In this document: piece by piece, positions 36,994 to 46,067 of the stretch
How the letters are laid out: every line of letters begins with the position of its first letter
How positions within the stretch are numbered: position 1 is the first letter of the stretch
DNA from: Bacteroidota bacterium
Lineage (GTDB): Bacteria > Bacteroidota > Bacteroidia > Bacteroidales > Cfx3-03
Length of the DNA: 64,000 nucleotides
Direction of reading: 5' to 3'
Assembly: GCA_013390605.1 (NCBI GenBank)
Contig: JACAUB010000001.1
Coordinates: forward strand, 2,215,380-2,279,379
Made by a program: the position numbers and the translations under genes
The notes under the pieces: model-generated
What the model was told of the DNA's origin: nothing
The model's database searches: none
The model's input: the letters and a program-made list of their open reading frames with translations, nothing else

Positions 36994-37018
36994 TTTTGTC
37001 ATATATTGTTAATTATCA

Positions 37019-39139
37019 TTATGCATTTCTGAGAATCTTAATCTTATCTTCGATTCCTTTCAATTCTTCTTTAGCCTTTTCAATCTTCTTTTCGAATTCA
37101 GCTTTATACATATTCGAATTTTTAGAGTTGGCGAAGAAACCAATATTATTTTCCCAAATTTTGATATCTTCCTGAAGCTTAGCCATCTTATTTTGGAGGA
37201 AGAGCCTTTCGCGACTAATAATCTTATTAGCTTCAGGTTGATCCTTCATTGATTCAAACTTCTGCTTATAATTAGACGAAGAAACTTCCTGAGAATTCAT
37301 TTTTAATGTATCAAAATGCTTGTTTACGGCACTTCTGAAATCATTTTGAAGCTTATCTTTATCCTTGATGGGAACATGTCCAATTTCAAGCCACTGACGT
37401 TGATAGTCCTTTAACATCTCAATATTTGCATTCCTATCTTCTCCCAATACAAGCTCTTGAACCTGTTTCAACAGAGAAAGTTTCAAGGCTAAATTTTCAT
37501 CTTCCGCGTGATGAATATGTTTGAAGAATTCCGACTTTAAGTTAAAGAATTCATCACATGCAGCTCTAAAGCGTTTCCAAATCTTATCACTTTGCTTACG
37601 AGGTACAGGACCAATGTTTTTCCACTCTTTTTGCAGACGGATCAATTCTTTAGTAGTAGCAGACCAGTCATTACTTGTCTTAAGTGATTCGGCCTGGACA
37701 CAAAGATTAAGTTTTAAATTATAATTATTAAGTTGTTGCTCTTTTAATTTGGTAAAGAAATCTTTCTTAGTAGCAAAGAATGCATCCAAATACCCTTTAA
37801 AACGAGTCCACACTTCATCATTTACTTTACGGGGAGCAGGACCAACACTCTTCCAAACTTTTAATAGTTCGTTAAGTTGATCCGTAATATCCTGCCATTG
37901 TTTAACAGAATCAACATTACCACCAATCATTTTCTCTGCACTTTCACAAAGAGCAACTTTAGCGGCATAGTTATTATTCTGTTCTTCCTGCATTCCAGTA
38001 TAATATTCGCGCCTGCGATCATTAATCTGATCAGAAGCAGCTTTAAAACGCTCCCATACCTCATCTTTTTTATCCAAAGGTACCGGACCAATCTCTTTCC
38101 ACTCTTCGTGTAATTGTTGCAGTTTCTTAAAAGAATCGGCCAACGTGAAGTTCACTAATAAATCTTCTGCCTTTTCGCAGATAGAAACCTTAGCCTCCAG
38201 GTTTTTTCTCAGATCAAGATCTTTTAATTCTTTAATGATACGAATCTTATCATAGAACTTCTCAACCAAAAAATGATAGTTATTCCAAAGAGCAGTCACC
38301 TCATTCTTTGGAACCATCCCAATATTCTTCCATGAATCCTGAAGCGCCTTAAATTCATCATTAATTTTCTTAAGTGGCTCCTCTGAATCAATTAAAGTAC
38401 GGAGGTTTTCAAGTATTTGATTTTTAAAGGCAAGGTTATTCGTTTTAGCTTTTTCTTGTTCTTCATTAAAACGAGCTTTTGTCTGTTTAAATTTCTCAAA
38501 AGCCATTCTAAAACGTACCTCAAAAACATCATCGATAGGTGCATAAGCCTCAGCTTCACCACCCTCAGCCGTATATTTTTTAAATGCCTCTTCTTTATGG
38601 ATTTTATTCAGTTTTTCAAATTCAATCCTGATATTCGCAACTTTTTTCTTTATCAGGGCAATGTCATTTTCGGAAACAGCCTTTTCAAGCAATTCAACCA
38701 ACTGTTCGCGATTAAACGATTCATAATCTGGTTCAGAATCATCAATTTCCTCATCATCTTCTTCTTCATCTTCAACAGCAGATCCTAGATCTATCGCTAG
38801 AAGTTCTTGATGAATTTGTGTATGAGCATCTTCTTCGCTTGCAATTGCAGTCTGTACTGGAACAGCTTCAACTACAGGTTCTGATGGTTCTATATCGATA
38901 ATGGGTTCTGTTTCAGTAATGGACTCTGTAACAACTACAGGCTCAGTTTCAATAACAGCTTCGGTAGCAACTTCTGCTACAACATTATCAGCATTTTCGT
39001 TTAATAAAGCATCCTGATTTTCTTCAGGCAGATTGGTTTCTTCGTTATTAGTAGCTTCCATTTCGGATGCAGCATTCTCCTCCTGTACTTTGATTTCTTC
39101 AGAATCAGGATTCAGATTAAGACGTTCCTTGTTTTCCAT
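37019..39139 (-). CDS. DUF349 repeat protein
   Basis: A 706-residue, highly charged, helical protein. Residues 1-150 are acidic and low in complexity, rich in Glu and Val. Five DUF349 repeats follow, each with the pattern W-x2-I/V-G-x-V/A-P then a W/F-x-R-F segment: WKNIGMVPKNEVTALW, WKEIGPVPLDKKDEVWERF, WKSVGPAPRKVNDEVWTRF, WKNIGPVPRKQSDKIWKRF and the weaker WLEIGHVPIKDKDKLQNDF. The C-terminal 100 residues are probably a coiled coil. DUF349 proteins are widespread in Bacteroidota without an established function; no enzyme motif is seen. A -7 box on the - strand is at 39270-39278. Confidence 0.88.
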   Translation of the reverse strand: MENKERLNLNPDSEEIKVQEENAASEMEATNNEETNLPEENQDALLNENADNVVAEVATEAVIETEPVVVTESITETEPIIDIEPSEPVVEAVPVQTAIASEEDAHTQIHQELLAIDLGSAVEDEEEDDEEIDDSEPDYESFNREQLVELLEKAVSENDIALIKKKVANIRIEFEKLNKIHKEEAFKKYTAEGGEAEAYAPIDDVFEVRFRMAFEKFKQTKARFNEEQEKAKTNNLAFKNQILENLRTLIDSEEPLKKINDEFKALQDSWKNIGMVPKNEVTALWNNYHFLVEKFYDKIRIIKELKDLDLRKNLEAKVSICEKAEDLLVNFTLADSFKKLQQLHEEWKEIGPVPLDKKDEVWERFKAASDQINDRRREYYTGMQEEQNNNYAAKVALCESAEKMIGGNVDSVKQWQDITDQLNELLKVWKSVGPAPRKVNDEVWTRFKGYLDAFFATKKDFFTKLKEQQLNNYNLKLNLCVQAESLKTSNDWSATTKELIRLQKEWKNIGPVPRKQSDKIWKRFRAACDEFFNLKSEFFKHIHHAEDENLALKLSLLKQVQELVLGEDRNANIEMLKDYQRQWLEIGHVPIKDKDKLQNDFRSAVNKHFDTLKMNSQEVSSSNYKQKFESMKDQPEANKIISRERLFLQNKMAKLQEDIKIWENNIGFFANSKNSNMYKAEFEKKIEKAKEELKGIEDKIKILRNA

Positions 39140-39484
39140 TGCTCGTTGATTTAGATTCCTTTATTGGAGTGAAATTTAGTTTTTCAAAACATAAATCAGA
39201 CCCCATTACTTGGTTGGTGTATTTGATTAACCTGTCGTTCTTTTTAATTGTTTTATAATTAATCTAAAGGCAAAATTAGAAATAATTTCGAACCCCCAAA
39301 ATTTTTATCCATATTATTTAAATACCTTGTATTACAATTCATTAAAAATTAACAGCTGGCGTGTATAATAAAAAAAATTAATCACCAGTTCTCAATAAAA
39401 AAATATGTTATTTCACTGTAATTCAATCACTAATTTAAAAGTACCCTTTTTGAGTTTCAATAAAATTCAAAAACTTCACTTTAT
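39140..39484. other. AT-rich intergenic region with the DUF349 promoter
   Basis: This stretch of 345 bp holds GCAAAATTA at 39270-39278, which reads TAATTTTGC on the - strand and matches the -7 consensus for the DUF349 gene (leader of about 130 bases). The rest is AT-rich with no open frame or stem that I could support. Confidence 0.5.
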
Positions 39485-41779
39485 TTAATCCAACGCTCGC
39501 CTGTTAAAAATCACATAACCGATTGTAAAAACAAAAGAAAAACGGTCTTGATTTCGATCAAACCAGTTTAAACTTAGTGTAGCCGGACCAATAGGGCCAT
39601 GAAAAACTATCGCAGTTGTTGCCATAAAATTAGGCTTTTTTATTTTAGAATCATACACTGCTTTAAAATCTGTTTGCTTTACAATTTCTTGTAATGGTTG
39701 AAATGCATAACCTTCGACCCTATAGTCAAAAGATTTCGAAATAACATATACATTTTTCAAACCTACAGCAACAAAATTATTCGCTCTAAACTCGGGCATA
39801 AAAACAGTTTGAGCATATGGAAACGGAGCAAAAGCTCTGGCAGATAACATACTAGAAGTATAGTTTGAAAAGAGTCTTTTGGTCGATAAAAAAGTTTCTA
39901 CATATGATCCAAGCCGCAATTTTCCTAAAACTTTAAAATAATTATCCCACTCTAATCTGAACTGAAACCAGTCATGGTTTTCAGAGGTCTTAACATCTTG
40001 CAGCGAAGTAGTTCCTGGTTCATTTGTTTCCTTTCCAGTTACATATCTGATATCAGTAAAAAAACGTGCGCCTTGATTCGCAAACTGTTTATCATTCAAT
40101 GTGTTAGCTTCATAACTAATATTTGGCGTAAAGAAATTAAAATAGGTCTTATCTGCAACATCATTTCTATTAAATTCATTGGTTTGATAATAATCATCGC
40201 GAGATTTAGCAGTTGCCAATCCAAATTCAAATTTAGCTTTTCGTCCAGCTGGCCACCCAAAATTAACCTCAGAGTGATTTTCATTTTGAATTAAATATGA
40301 GGGTGTTTTATCTTCAAAAAAATAGGTAGAGGTTTTAAAGAAATCCCATTGATTAAAACACAATGATGCGTCAATATAATAGGGATGTGTTGATGGAAAA
40401 TCCCATCGTGCACCAATTTCAGCTGAACTATAGAATTTACCAATGTATATATTAGCTCTGTAAACCAATGCAGATTTACCTAAACGGTTATATCGTAACC
40501 CCAAAAAGGCTTCATTTATCGGACTCGATGAAATTGTACCACCAAACTGAACATTTATATTATTCTCTTTCTCAACATTTAAATATAAATCATACCAGCT
40601 TCGCTCAGGGTTATACTTTAGAGTTGGAAAAATAGATGCAATCTGACTATCGCCTAATAATTTAAAGTAGTTTGACTTAACCACGTTAAGTGGCGCTGAA
40701 GTCCCCGTATGAAACAGATGCCACCGAACATATTCAGCCTGATTGTTATTTAATCCATTCACATAAATACTACCTATCTGCAGTTCTGGCACTCTATCTT
40801 TAAATTCTTTTCTTTTTGCAGCTAGTTCCGCAAGGCTAAATCGGGTAGTTACAAACTTTCTTATCTGCGGTATCATCCGTTGAGCAGCAACATAGCCACT
40901 ATCTATAAACTCTTGTGTGTGCGAAAAATCAATAACATTTACAGATCTCAATTTAGGTTCAATCAATACCCCATTATCACAAGGAACATCATATTTTGAT
41001 TCCACCGTCAACATACTTTGAAGTTGGGATACAAGATCATTGATTTTCGGAGGATCATAATTACTTGCAACCTTACTTCCGATAATGATATCAGGATAAA
41101 AATCGTTTAACATTACATCGGTTGGGAAATTATTCAACATTCCCCCATCAAACATTAGCTTCCCTTCAATAGTGATGGGTTTAAAATAGAAAGGAAATGT
41201 CATCGAAGCACGAATAGCCTTTCCTAAATCACCCGTTCTTAAAACTGCCTGTTGTTTGTTTGCGATATCAGAGGCAACGCACCTAAAAGGAATCATTAAT
41301 TTATCAAAGCTACCTCTTGAAGCTGCTGTAGCACCTGCAAAAAGTTTCAGAAAAGCAAAATCCATTTGGTTAGGTGATATCAAATTCGTTGGTATAATGT
41401 TGGAGGTAAAAACGGAATCATAATTAAAACGTAAATTAATCCATGAAGCATTAGGATCCTGTTTCTTAAAATAATAGGTATTTTCCTCACCAAATTCTCC
41501 GGATACCCAGTAGCTAAAATCCTTAGATTTAAGAATCGCCTCCATTTCATCTGTCGTATACCCCGAAGCATAAAGCCCGCCTATGATAGCCCCCATCGAA
41601 GTACCAGCAATATAGTCGATAGGAATTCCATTTGCTTCGAGGGCTCTAATAACTCCGATATGAGCAACTCCTTTGGCTCCTCCTCCACTCAAAACCAATC
41701 CAACTCTTTGTTGTGCATTTACCTGAAATGACAAAAGAAATAACAAAAGAAAACCCAAGCTAATTAATCGAACTCGCAT
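39485..41779 (-). CDS. Patatin-like phospholipase with outer-membrane beta-barrel
   Basis: A 764-residue secreted protein. The signal peptide ends VNAQ (about residue 23). The patatin domain covers about 25-230: oxyanion loop SGGGAKG (31-37), nucleophile Ser61 in GTSMG, and the dyad Asp211 in FDGG. A POTRA-like segment (about 315-385, ELQIGSIYVNGLNNNQAEYV) leads to a C-terminal barrel that ends YVIFNRRALD. This is the PlpD/patatin-BamA layout of type V-like autotransported lipases, which hydrolyse phospholipid acyl chains at the cell surface. All key residues are present. It is transcribed alone. Confidence 0.88.
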   Translation of the reverse strand: MRVRLISLGFLLLFLLSFQVNAQQRVGLVLSGGGAKGVAHIGVIRALEANGIPIDYIAGTSMGAIIGGLYASGYTTDEMEAILKSKDFSYWVSGEFGEENTYYFKKQDPNASWINLRFNYDSVFTSNIIPTNLISPNQMDFAFLKLFAGATAASRGSFDKLMIPFRCVASDIANKQQAVLRTGDLGKAIRASMTFPFYFKPITIEGKLMFDGGMLNNFPTDVMLNDFYPDIIIGSKVASNYDPPKINDLVSQLQSMLTVESKYDVPCDNGVLIEPKLRSVNVIDFSHTQEFIDSGYVAAQRMIPQIRKFVTTRFSLAELAAKRKEFKDRVPELQIGSIYVNGLNNNQAEYVRWHLFHTGTSAPLNVVKSNYFKLLGDSQIASIFPTLKYNPERSWYDLYLNVEKENNINVQFGGTISSSPINEAFLGLRYNRLGKSALVYRANIYIGKFYSSAEIGARWDFPSTHPYYIDASLCFNQWDFFKTSTYFFEDKTPSYLIQNENHSEVNFGWPAGRKAKFEFGLATAKSRDDYYQTNEFNRNDVADKTYFNFFTPNISYEANTLNDKQFANQGARFFTDIRYVTGKETNEPGTTSLQDVKTSENHDWFQFRLEWDNYFKVLGKLRLGSYVETFLSTKRLFSNYTSSMLSARAFAPFPYAQTVFMPEFRANNFVAVGLKNVYVISKSFDYRVEGYAFQPLQEIVKQTDFKAVYDSKIKKPNFMATTAIVFHGPIGPATLSLNWFDRNQDRFSFVFTIGYVIFNRRALD

Positions 41780-41916
41780 TGTATATTAGATAGTTAATAG
41801 TTCTAAAAAACTTCTTTTTTTCTCATCTCAAAGATACATCTGTTTTACAATAATTATTTTATAATGTAAAACAATCTCACATAGCTTCTATCTATGTTAA
41901 CGCAACCAAGGTGCAT

Positions 41917-42519
41917 TTATTTTGTATTTCGATATCGTTTTCCAAATGTATCAAAGACAGAAGTTCGCATATTATCTCTAAAGATACCATGGTTTATCGT
42001 TTTAACTTCTTCAATAGTATAAAAGGCATTGGGATTGCAACAATTGATAACAGAAACAAAATGATGTAAGTCTATTCTTTTAATAATTGAAATAACAATC
42101 TTAACATTCCCCTTACTTCCTTCAGCATCAATGGTGGTAATACCAAAGTTTTGTTCTCTTAATTTATTTATTAACTGCGTTGTATCAGTATTGGGGATAA
42201 TTCTGACAAGCACATTACCAATCGAAATATGCTCTTCAAGAGTCATTCCTATAAAATTCCCCATTGCAAAACCCGAACCATATGCCAGATAGCAAAAAAC
42301 ATTATCCAGATGTTTCATGATCTGACTAACTGCAATAAGCCAGATTGTGACCTCAAAGAAGCCAAGCATTGGTGCAATATATTTGTAGCCCTTCGACAAA
42401 AAAATCAATCTAAGTGTACCAAAACTTTGATCGGCTATACGTGAAAGAAAAATTAAAATTGGTAAAATAACCCAGGTGAATATATCTGAGTTACTATCAA
42501 ATAATGAGTTAAGCATCAT
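41917..42519 (-). CDS. UPF0316/DUF2179-type membrane protein
   Basis: A 200-residue protein with three hydrophobic segments in the first 110 residues (VILPILIFLSRIADQSFGTL, YIAPMLGFFEVTIWLIAVSQ, then a Gly-rich helix GFAMGNFIGMTLEEHI). A small cytoplasmic alpha/beta domain follows, with repeats of the DUF2179 type (LREQNFGITTIDAEGSKGNV). The function of the family is unknown. The start codon is 93 bp from the divergent hldD gene; on the - strand TAATTTTGC at 42542-42550 is a good -7 box. Confidence 0.82.
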   Translation of the reverse strand: MMLNSLFDSNSDIFTWVILPILIFLSRIADQSFGTLRLIFLSKGYKYIAPMLGFFEVTIWLIAVSQIMKHLDNVFCYLAYGSGFAMGNFIGMTLEEHISIGNVLVRIIPNTDTTQLINKLREQNFGITTIDAEGSKGNVKIVISIIKRIDLHHFVSVINCCNPNAFYTIEEVKTINHGIFRDNMRTSVFDTFGKRYRNTK

Positions 42520-42541
42520 ACTTCATGAATGGGAATGAACT

Positions 42542-42570
42542 GCAAAATTAAGTATTTAATACTACCTTTG
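42542..42570. promoter_or_regulatory. Divergent -7 boxes for UPF0316 and hldD
   Basis: On the - strand TAATTTTGC (42542-42550) faces the UPF0316 gene, and on the + strand TACCTTTG (42563-42570) faces hldD. They are 12 bp apart, so the two promoters overlap and probably interfere. Confidence 0.6.
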
Positions 42571-42611
42571 TACTAAATTAATCTGAACACAAAAGTATAA
42601 TCTATAACTAA

Positions 42612-43577
42612 ATGATTGTTGTAACTGGCGCTGCAGGCTTCATTGGAAGCTGTTTGGTACGCAAACTTCAGGACAAAGGACTTCAAAACATTGTGATTGT
42701 TGATGAATTTACAAATCCGGAAAAATTAAAAAATCTGGAAGGAAAATCTAATCTTCATAAAGTTAACCGCAACGAGTTTATCGCTTGGCTGCAAACCAAC
42801 CATCAACTGGTTGACTTTGTTTTTCATATTGGAGCCCGCACCGACACTACTGAGTTTGATGTCAATATTTTTGATAAATTAAATCTCAATTATACTAAAT
42901 CTGTTTGGAAAGTTTGTACAGAATATTCCATACCTATGGTTTATGCTTCATCAGCTGCTACTTATGGTCTTGGCGAATATGGATACATTGACGACCATAC
43001 TATTGTTGAAAAGCTGAAACCCCTAAATCCATATGGAGAATCGAAAAACAACTTTGATAAATGGGCTCTCAAACAAGATAAACAGCCTCCTTTCTGGGCC
43101 GGAATGAAATTTTTCAATGTATACGGTCCTAATGAATACCACAAGGCACGTATGGCATCAGTTATCTTCCATTCGTTCCGACAAATTAATGAAACAGGGA
43201 AAGTAAAGCTATTCAAATCACACCGTCCTGATTTCGAAGATGGAATGCAATTGCGCGACTTTGTTTATGTTAAAGATGTAGTGAATGTATTGTATTTCAT
43301 GATGGTCAATAAACCTGAAAGTGGGCTTTACAACCTTGGAACAGGCAAAGCACGTGCGTTTCTGCATCTGGCTCAGGCTACTTTTGCTGCACTCAATATT
43401 CCCGAAAACATTGAGTTTATTGATACCCCAATCGACATAAGAGATAAATATCAATACTTCACTGAAGCTGATATGACTAAACTAATCCAGGCTGGGTATA
43501 CTACACCATTTTCATCATTGGAAGAAGGAGTAAAAGATTATGTTCAGCAATATCTATCAAAAAGAGACTATTACTAA
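42612..43577 (+). CDS. hldD: ADP-L-glycero-D-manno-heptose 6-epimerase
   Basis: A 321-residue extended short-chain dehydrogenase. The NADP-binding start is MIVVTGAAGFIGSCLVRKL, the catalytic Ser lies in YASSAATYG, and the YxxxK pair is in YGESKNNFD. The hepta-sugar family marker is the region HIGARTDTTEFD, followed by KFFNVYGPNEYHKARMASVI. It epimerises C6 of ADP-D-glycero-manno-heptose for lipopolysaccharide core. No other heptose gene is adjacent. The -7 box is 42 bp upstream. Confidence 0.93.
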   Translation: MIVVTGAAGFIGSCLVRKLQDKGLQNIVIVDEFTNPEKLKNLEGKSNLHKVNRNEFIAWLQTNHQLVDFVFHIGARTDTTEFDVNIFDKLNLNYTKSVWKVCTEYSIPMVYASSAATYGLGEYGYIDDHTIVEKLKPLNPYGESKNNFDKWALKQDKQPPFWAGMKFFNVYGPNEYHKARMASVIFHSFRQINETGKVKLFKSHRPDFEDGMQLRDFVYVKDVVNVLYFMMVNKPESGLYNLGTGKARAFLHLAQATFAALNIPENIEFIDTPIDIRDKYQYFTEADMTKLIQAGYTTPFSSLEEGVKDYVQQYLSKRDYY

Positions 43578-43690
43578 ACATTTTTAACTAACTTCATCGC
43601 TTAAAAGAAAAAATATTTTACATGTTCATTAAACGTTTTGATATTATTCCGATCTAAATATCATATTAAACCTTTAACCCAAAATCAAAC

Positions 43691-44071
43691 ATGAAAAAAT
43701 TAGCGATTACATTAGTTGCCCTCTTTCTTTTAGTAGGAAGTGTTGTTAATGCTCAACAAAGAGTTCAAAGAACGCCTGAAGAACGTGCAAAGATGCAAAC
43801 CGAAGCAATGCAGAAGGGGCTAGCTCTAACTGATGATCAGGTAAAGAAAGTTTTAGATATCAATCTTGTTGCAGCAAGAAAAATGGATTCTATTCGTACA
43901 GCTGCTGCTGGCGATCGTGATGCTATGATGGCTGCTATGAAACCATTAAATGACCTTCGTGATGCTAAATTAAAAACTGTTCTTACTAAAGAACAAGCTG
44001 AGAAATACGAAGCCAATAAAGCTGAATACTCAGGTCGCAGACCTCGTCCAGAAGGACAACCTACGAATTAA
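43691..44071 (+). CDS. Small secreted helical protein, Spy/DUF4890-like
   Basis: A 126-residue protein with a signal peptide ending VNAQ (about residue 22). The mature part is a run of charged amphipathic helices with RTPEERAKMQTEAMQKGLAL, then LTDDQVKKVLDI, and LTKEQAEKYEANKAEY. LTxDQ and LTxEQ repeats resemble periplasmic chaperone-like Spy and DUF4890 proteins. The C-terminus is Arg/Pro-rich. Function is inferred only from this similarity. A terminator follows. Confidence 0.75.
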   Translation: MKKLAITLVALFLLVGSVVNAQQRVQRTPEERAKMQTEAMQKGLALTDDQVKKVLDINLVAARKMDSIRTAAAGDRDAMMAAMKPLNDLRDAKLKTVLTKEQAEKYEANKAEYSGRRPRPEGQPTN

Positions 44072-44093
44072 CAATATTTATTGAATTCATTAA

Positions 44094-44127
44094 AGAGACC
44101 ACCGTCATTAGATAGTGGTCTTTTTTT
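44094..44127 (+). terminator. Terminator after the Spy-like gene
   Basis: GACCAC (44097-44102) pairs with GTGGTC (44115-44120), flanked by A-rich and seven-T sequence, 25 bp past the stop codon. The stem is short but the T-run is strong. Confidence 0.7.
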
Positions 44128-44270
44128 ATAATCTATTTTTAGAAAAATTCCCTTCTGAAAATGGTAGATACGCATTCAATGAATATCTGATCATGATAGG
44201 ATACTTTACATCCAATAAAAAAATCAACCTTCTTATTTTCAATTTTGATTCTAATCAAAGCCTAATATAG

Positions 44271-44322
44271 CATTAGGAGTTGATTAGGGTTAGATTAGGA
44301 TATGATTAGGGTCAGATTAGGA
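44271..44322. repeat. Direct repeats, GATTAGG every 11 bp
   Basis: GATTAGG occurs at 44283, 44294, 44305 and 44316, each followed by four variable bases, and CATTAGG lies at 44271 one turn upstream. Identical spacing of 11 bp puts the motif on one face of the helix. It lies between the Spy-like terminator and an IS3 remnant; what it binds is unknown. Confidence 0.7.
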
Positions 44323-44362
44323 TTACCCCGAAATTACACGTTGATTATCTGACAATTATCGA

Positions 44363-44637
44363 TATGTCACGTCCTAAATAAAGTTGACTATTTTCTTTTT
44401 ATAATCCTGATAAAAGTTTACTAATGTAACTTTAGTCGGGTAATGAAGAGCCAGAAGATAAGTTCTGCTAATACAAAAATAAGCATTTTCATGGTTGTTT
44501 TGCAATATGTCCCGGCGATATTTTCCTGTGTCATTTCCAGCATCGATTTAACTCCCCGCTCATCAGATGCGTTTGTGAAGGTGTTAACATTTCAATACTG
44601 GAATGTGGACGTTCGTTATTATAGATACCTACAATAG
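44363..44637 (-). pseudogene. IS3-family transposase tail with one IS end (remnant)
   Basis: On the - strand the sequence YNNERPHSSIEMLTP is the C-terminal signature of IS3-family OrfB transposases, followed by an open tail and, 230 bp beyond, a GTCAACTTTATTTAGGACGTGAC block at 44366-44388 that resembles an IS3-type terminal repeat. Stops in frame directly upstream of the signature show decay, and the rest of the element is absent. The remnant ends where a xylanase fragment on the other strand begins, so it was probably inserted in or next to that gene before deletion. Confidence 0.7.
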
Positions 44638-44959
44638 ACATTCACTAAGGCCTTTCAAAGTTTAGCTCCAACAGGTCTATTAATTCATATTTCAGAACTG
44701 GATATTGCAATGAATCCCTCTAACAACCCGCAATATTTTTTTCGCCCGAATTAGAAAAAAACAGTTTGATAAATATGCATTTATTGCAAGTCACTATAAA
44801 AAGATGATTCCAATAAACCAACAATATGGTATAACCAACTGGAATGTCAGCGATGCAGATAGTTGGTTAGTAGTATGGTCAAAAAATAACGATTGGCTAG
44901 TATTATTTGGTAAGAACTACCAAAAGAAGGCCTGTTATTACAGTATAGAGATATGCTAA
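44638..44959 (+). pseudogene. C-terminal fragment of a GH10 endo-1,4-beta-xylanase, frameshifted
   Basis: Two frames together spell the end of a GH10 xylanase. The first, from 44638, reads KAFQSLAPTGLLIHISELDI with AMNP after it, where the SELD segment corresponds to the nucleophile region of the family. A stop at 44752-44754 ends it. The second frame continues QFDKYAFIASHYKKMIP, then YGITNWNVSDADSW and ends KKACYYSIEIC at 44957-44959, like the usual WGxxD-x-SW and KPAYY end of GH10. A frame change is therefore present near 44740-44755, and everything upstream of the SELD region is missing. It is a relic of a xylan-degrading gene cut by the IS3 element. Confidence 0.75.
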
Positions 44960-44997
44960 AAAAATCAGTTCCTATCAATAAAATCGACTATCTTCCA

Positions 44998-45951
44998 TTA
45001 TTGTTTTATTTGATGCGCTGACAAGACATTGGCTAATGATTGTGTAATTTTTAGATTCTCCAATTTGTCTTCCATCCATAACCATTGTCCGGCTGGATTT
45101 ACTTCAAGAAAAACATATTCATTATTAGGTGTAACAATAAAGTCGTAGGCTCCAAAGACGAGGCCAAAAGCCTGATGTAAAGCCAATAAACGATGTTTAA
45201 ATGAATCATCCAAATCTATTAGCTCATAAGACGCTCCGTTTTGGTCTTTTCGCCAATCTATGGTTGTATTTGCCTCAGCCTGGGAATCGATTTTAACTGC
45301 AAAAATCTCATGATCTACAATTGTTATTCTTAGCTCATAAGCTTTCTGAATATATTCCTGAAAGATACCCGGAGCAACTGAAATATGTGCAGACCTTTTC
45401 TTAAGCTCTGTTACTTTTATTTTATTAGCATATAACACCTCATCGGGTGGAATGATTAAATAACCCAGTGGCTTGTAAATAATATACTCCTCCTCTTTAA
45501 AAAATAAAAAAAGCTCGACCGGATTGTTCGTAATGCATGTCTTAGGAATAGAAAAGCCTAACTTTGATGCTGTAATGAGTTGATTTGGTTTATTTCTAAC
45601 CTCTTTATCAATGCTGCGTTGATTGATCCAGAATTTATCAGCTAAAAAATTAGACAGGGGTTCTAGCATAAAAAGCCACTCACGCAATATAAATTGAGCT
45701 GTTTCAGCCTCTTTTAGATCAAATGAATTACTGGAAAGTTTGGGTTTTATGCGCCACCATATTGCTCCTATTTCATTTGCTGAATATTCTTTATTTTCTT
45801 TAAAAAAAGAGACAAGAAAAGGCGAAAAGGTAAATTTAATACATTCAACCGCATTGTGTGGGTTAATAAAAATAACCTGTTCAGGGTCAGTCAACAAATT
45901 ACAAACACTGCTTATATGTATATCGCTAGAATCTCCAACTATTAAGATCAT
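44998..45951 (-). CDS. ATP-grasp peptide ligase, MvdD/graspetide-synthetase family
   Basis: A 317-residue ligase. The N-terminal domain carries the IWWRIKP motif (WWR at 65-67). NKPNQLITASKLGFSIPKTC (120-139) leads into the ATP-grasp core with Lys160 in IYKP. QEYIQKAYELRIT (198-210), IDSQ (221-224), DWR (232-234), GAYDFIV (267-273) and EVNPAGQWLWME (283-294) follow; the last gives the Glu/Asn magnesium ligands. This motif order is that of microviridin MvdC/MvdD and related enzymes that install omega-ester or omega-amide links between side chains of a ribosomal peptide. RimK-like ligases are the alternative, but the WWR and GQWLWME motifs argue against that. A small precursor-like gene lies 117 bp upstream on the same strand. 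Confidence 0.85.
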   Translation of the reverse strand: MILIVGDSSDIHISSVCNLLTDPEQVIFINPHNAVECIKFTFSPFLVSFFKENKEYSANEIGAIWWRIKPKLSSNSFDLKEAETAQFILREWLFMLEPLSNFLADKFWINQRSIDKEVRNKPNQLITASKLGFSIPKTCITNNPVELFLFFKEEEYIIYKPLGYLIIPPDEVLYANKIKVTELKKRSAHISVAPGIFQEYIQKAYELRITIVDHEIFAVKIDSQAEANTTIDWRKDQNGASYELIDLDDSFKHRLLALHQAFGLVFGAYDFIVTPNNEYVFLEVNPAGQWLWMEDKLENLKITQSLANVLSAHQIKQ

Positions 45952-46022
45952 AAGTATAATGAGAAAGAGGTTACTACAGGTTATTTATAATGATTTGATT
46001 GTAATATTTCCAGATAACTAAC

Positions 46023-46061
46023 AAAATGAGGATGTTTCTTATTTTGAAACATCCTCATTTT
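46023..46061 (-). terminator. Hairpin between precursor-like gene and ATP-grasp gene
   Basis: Positions 46023-46038 are the exact reverse complement of 46046-46061 (16 bp, loop of seven). On the - strand it follows the precursor-like stop codon by six bases and ends TTTTGTTAG, a modest T-run. It probably lets only part of the transcripts run into the ligase gene. Confidence 0.75.
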
Positions 46062-46067
46062 ATTTTA

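Noticed and set aside
44443..44637. A 64-codon + strand frame
   Set aside because: It lies antisense to the IS3 transposase tail, which carries a recognisable family signature on the - strand; the + frame shows no domain.
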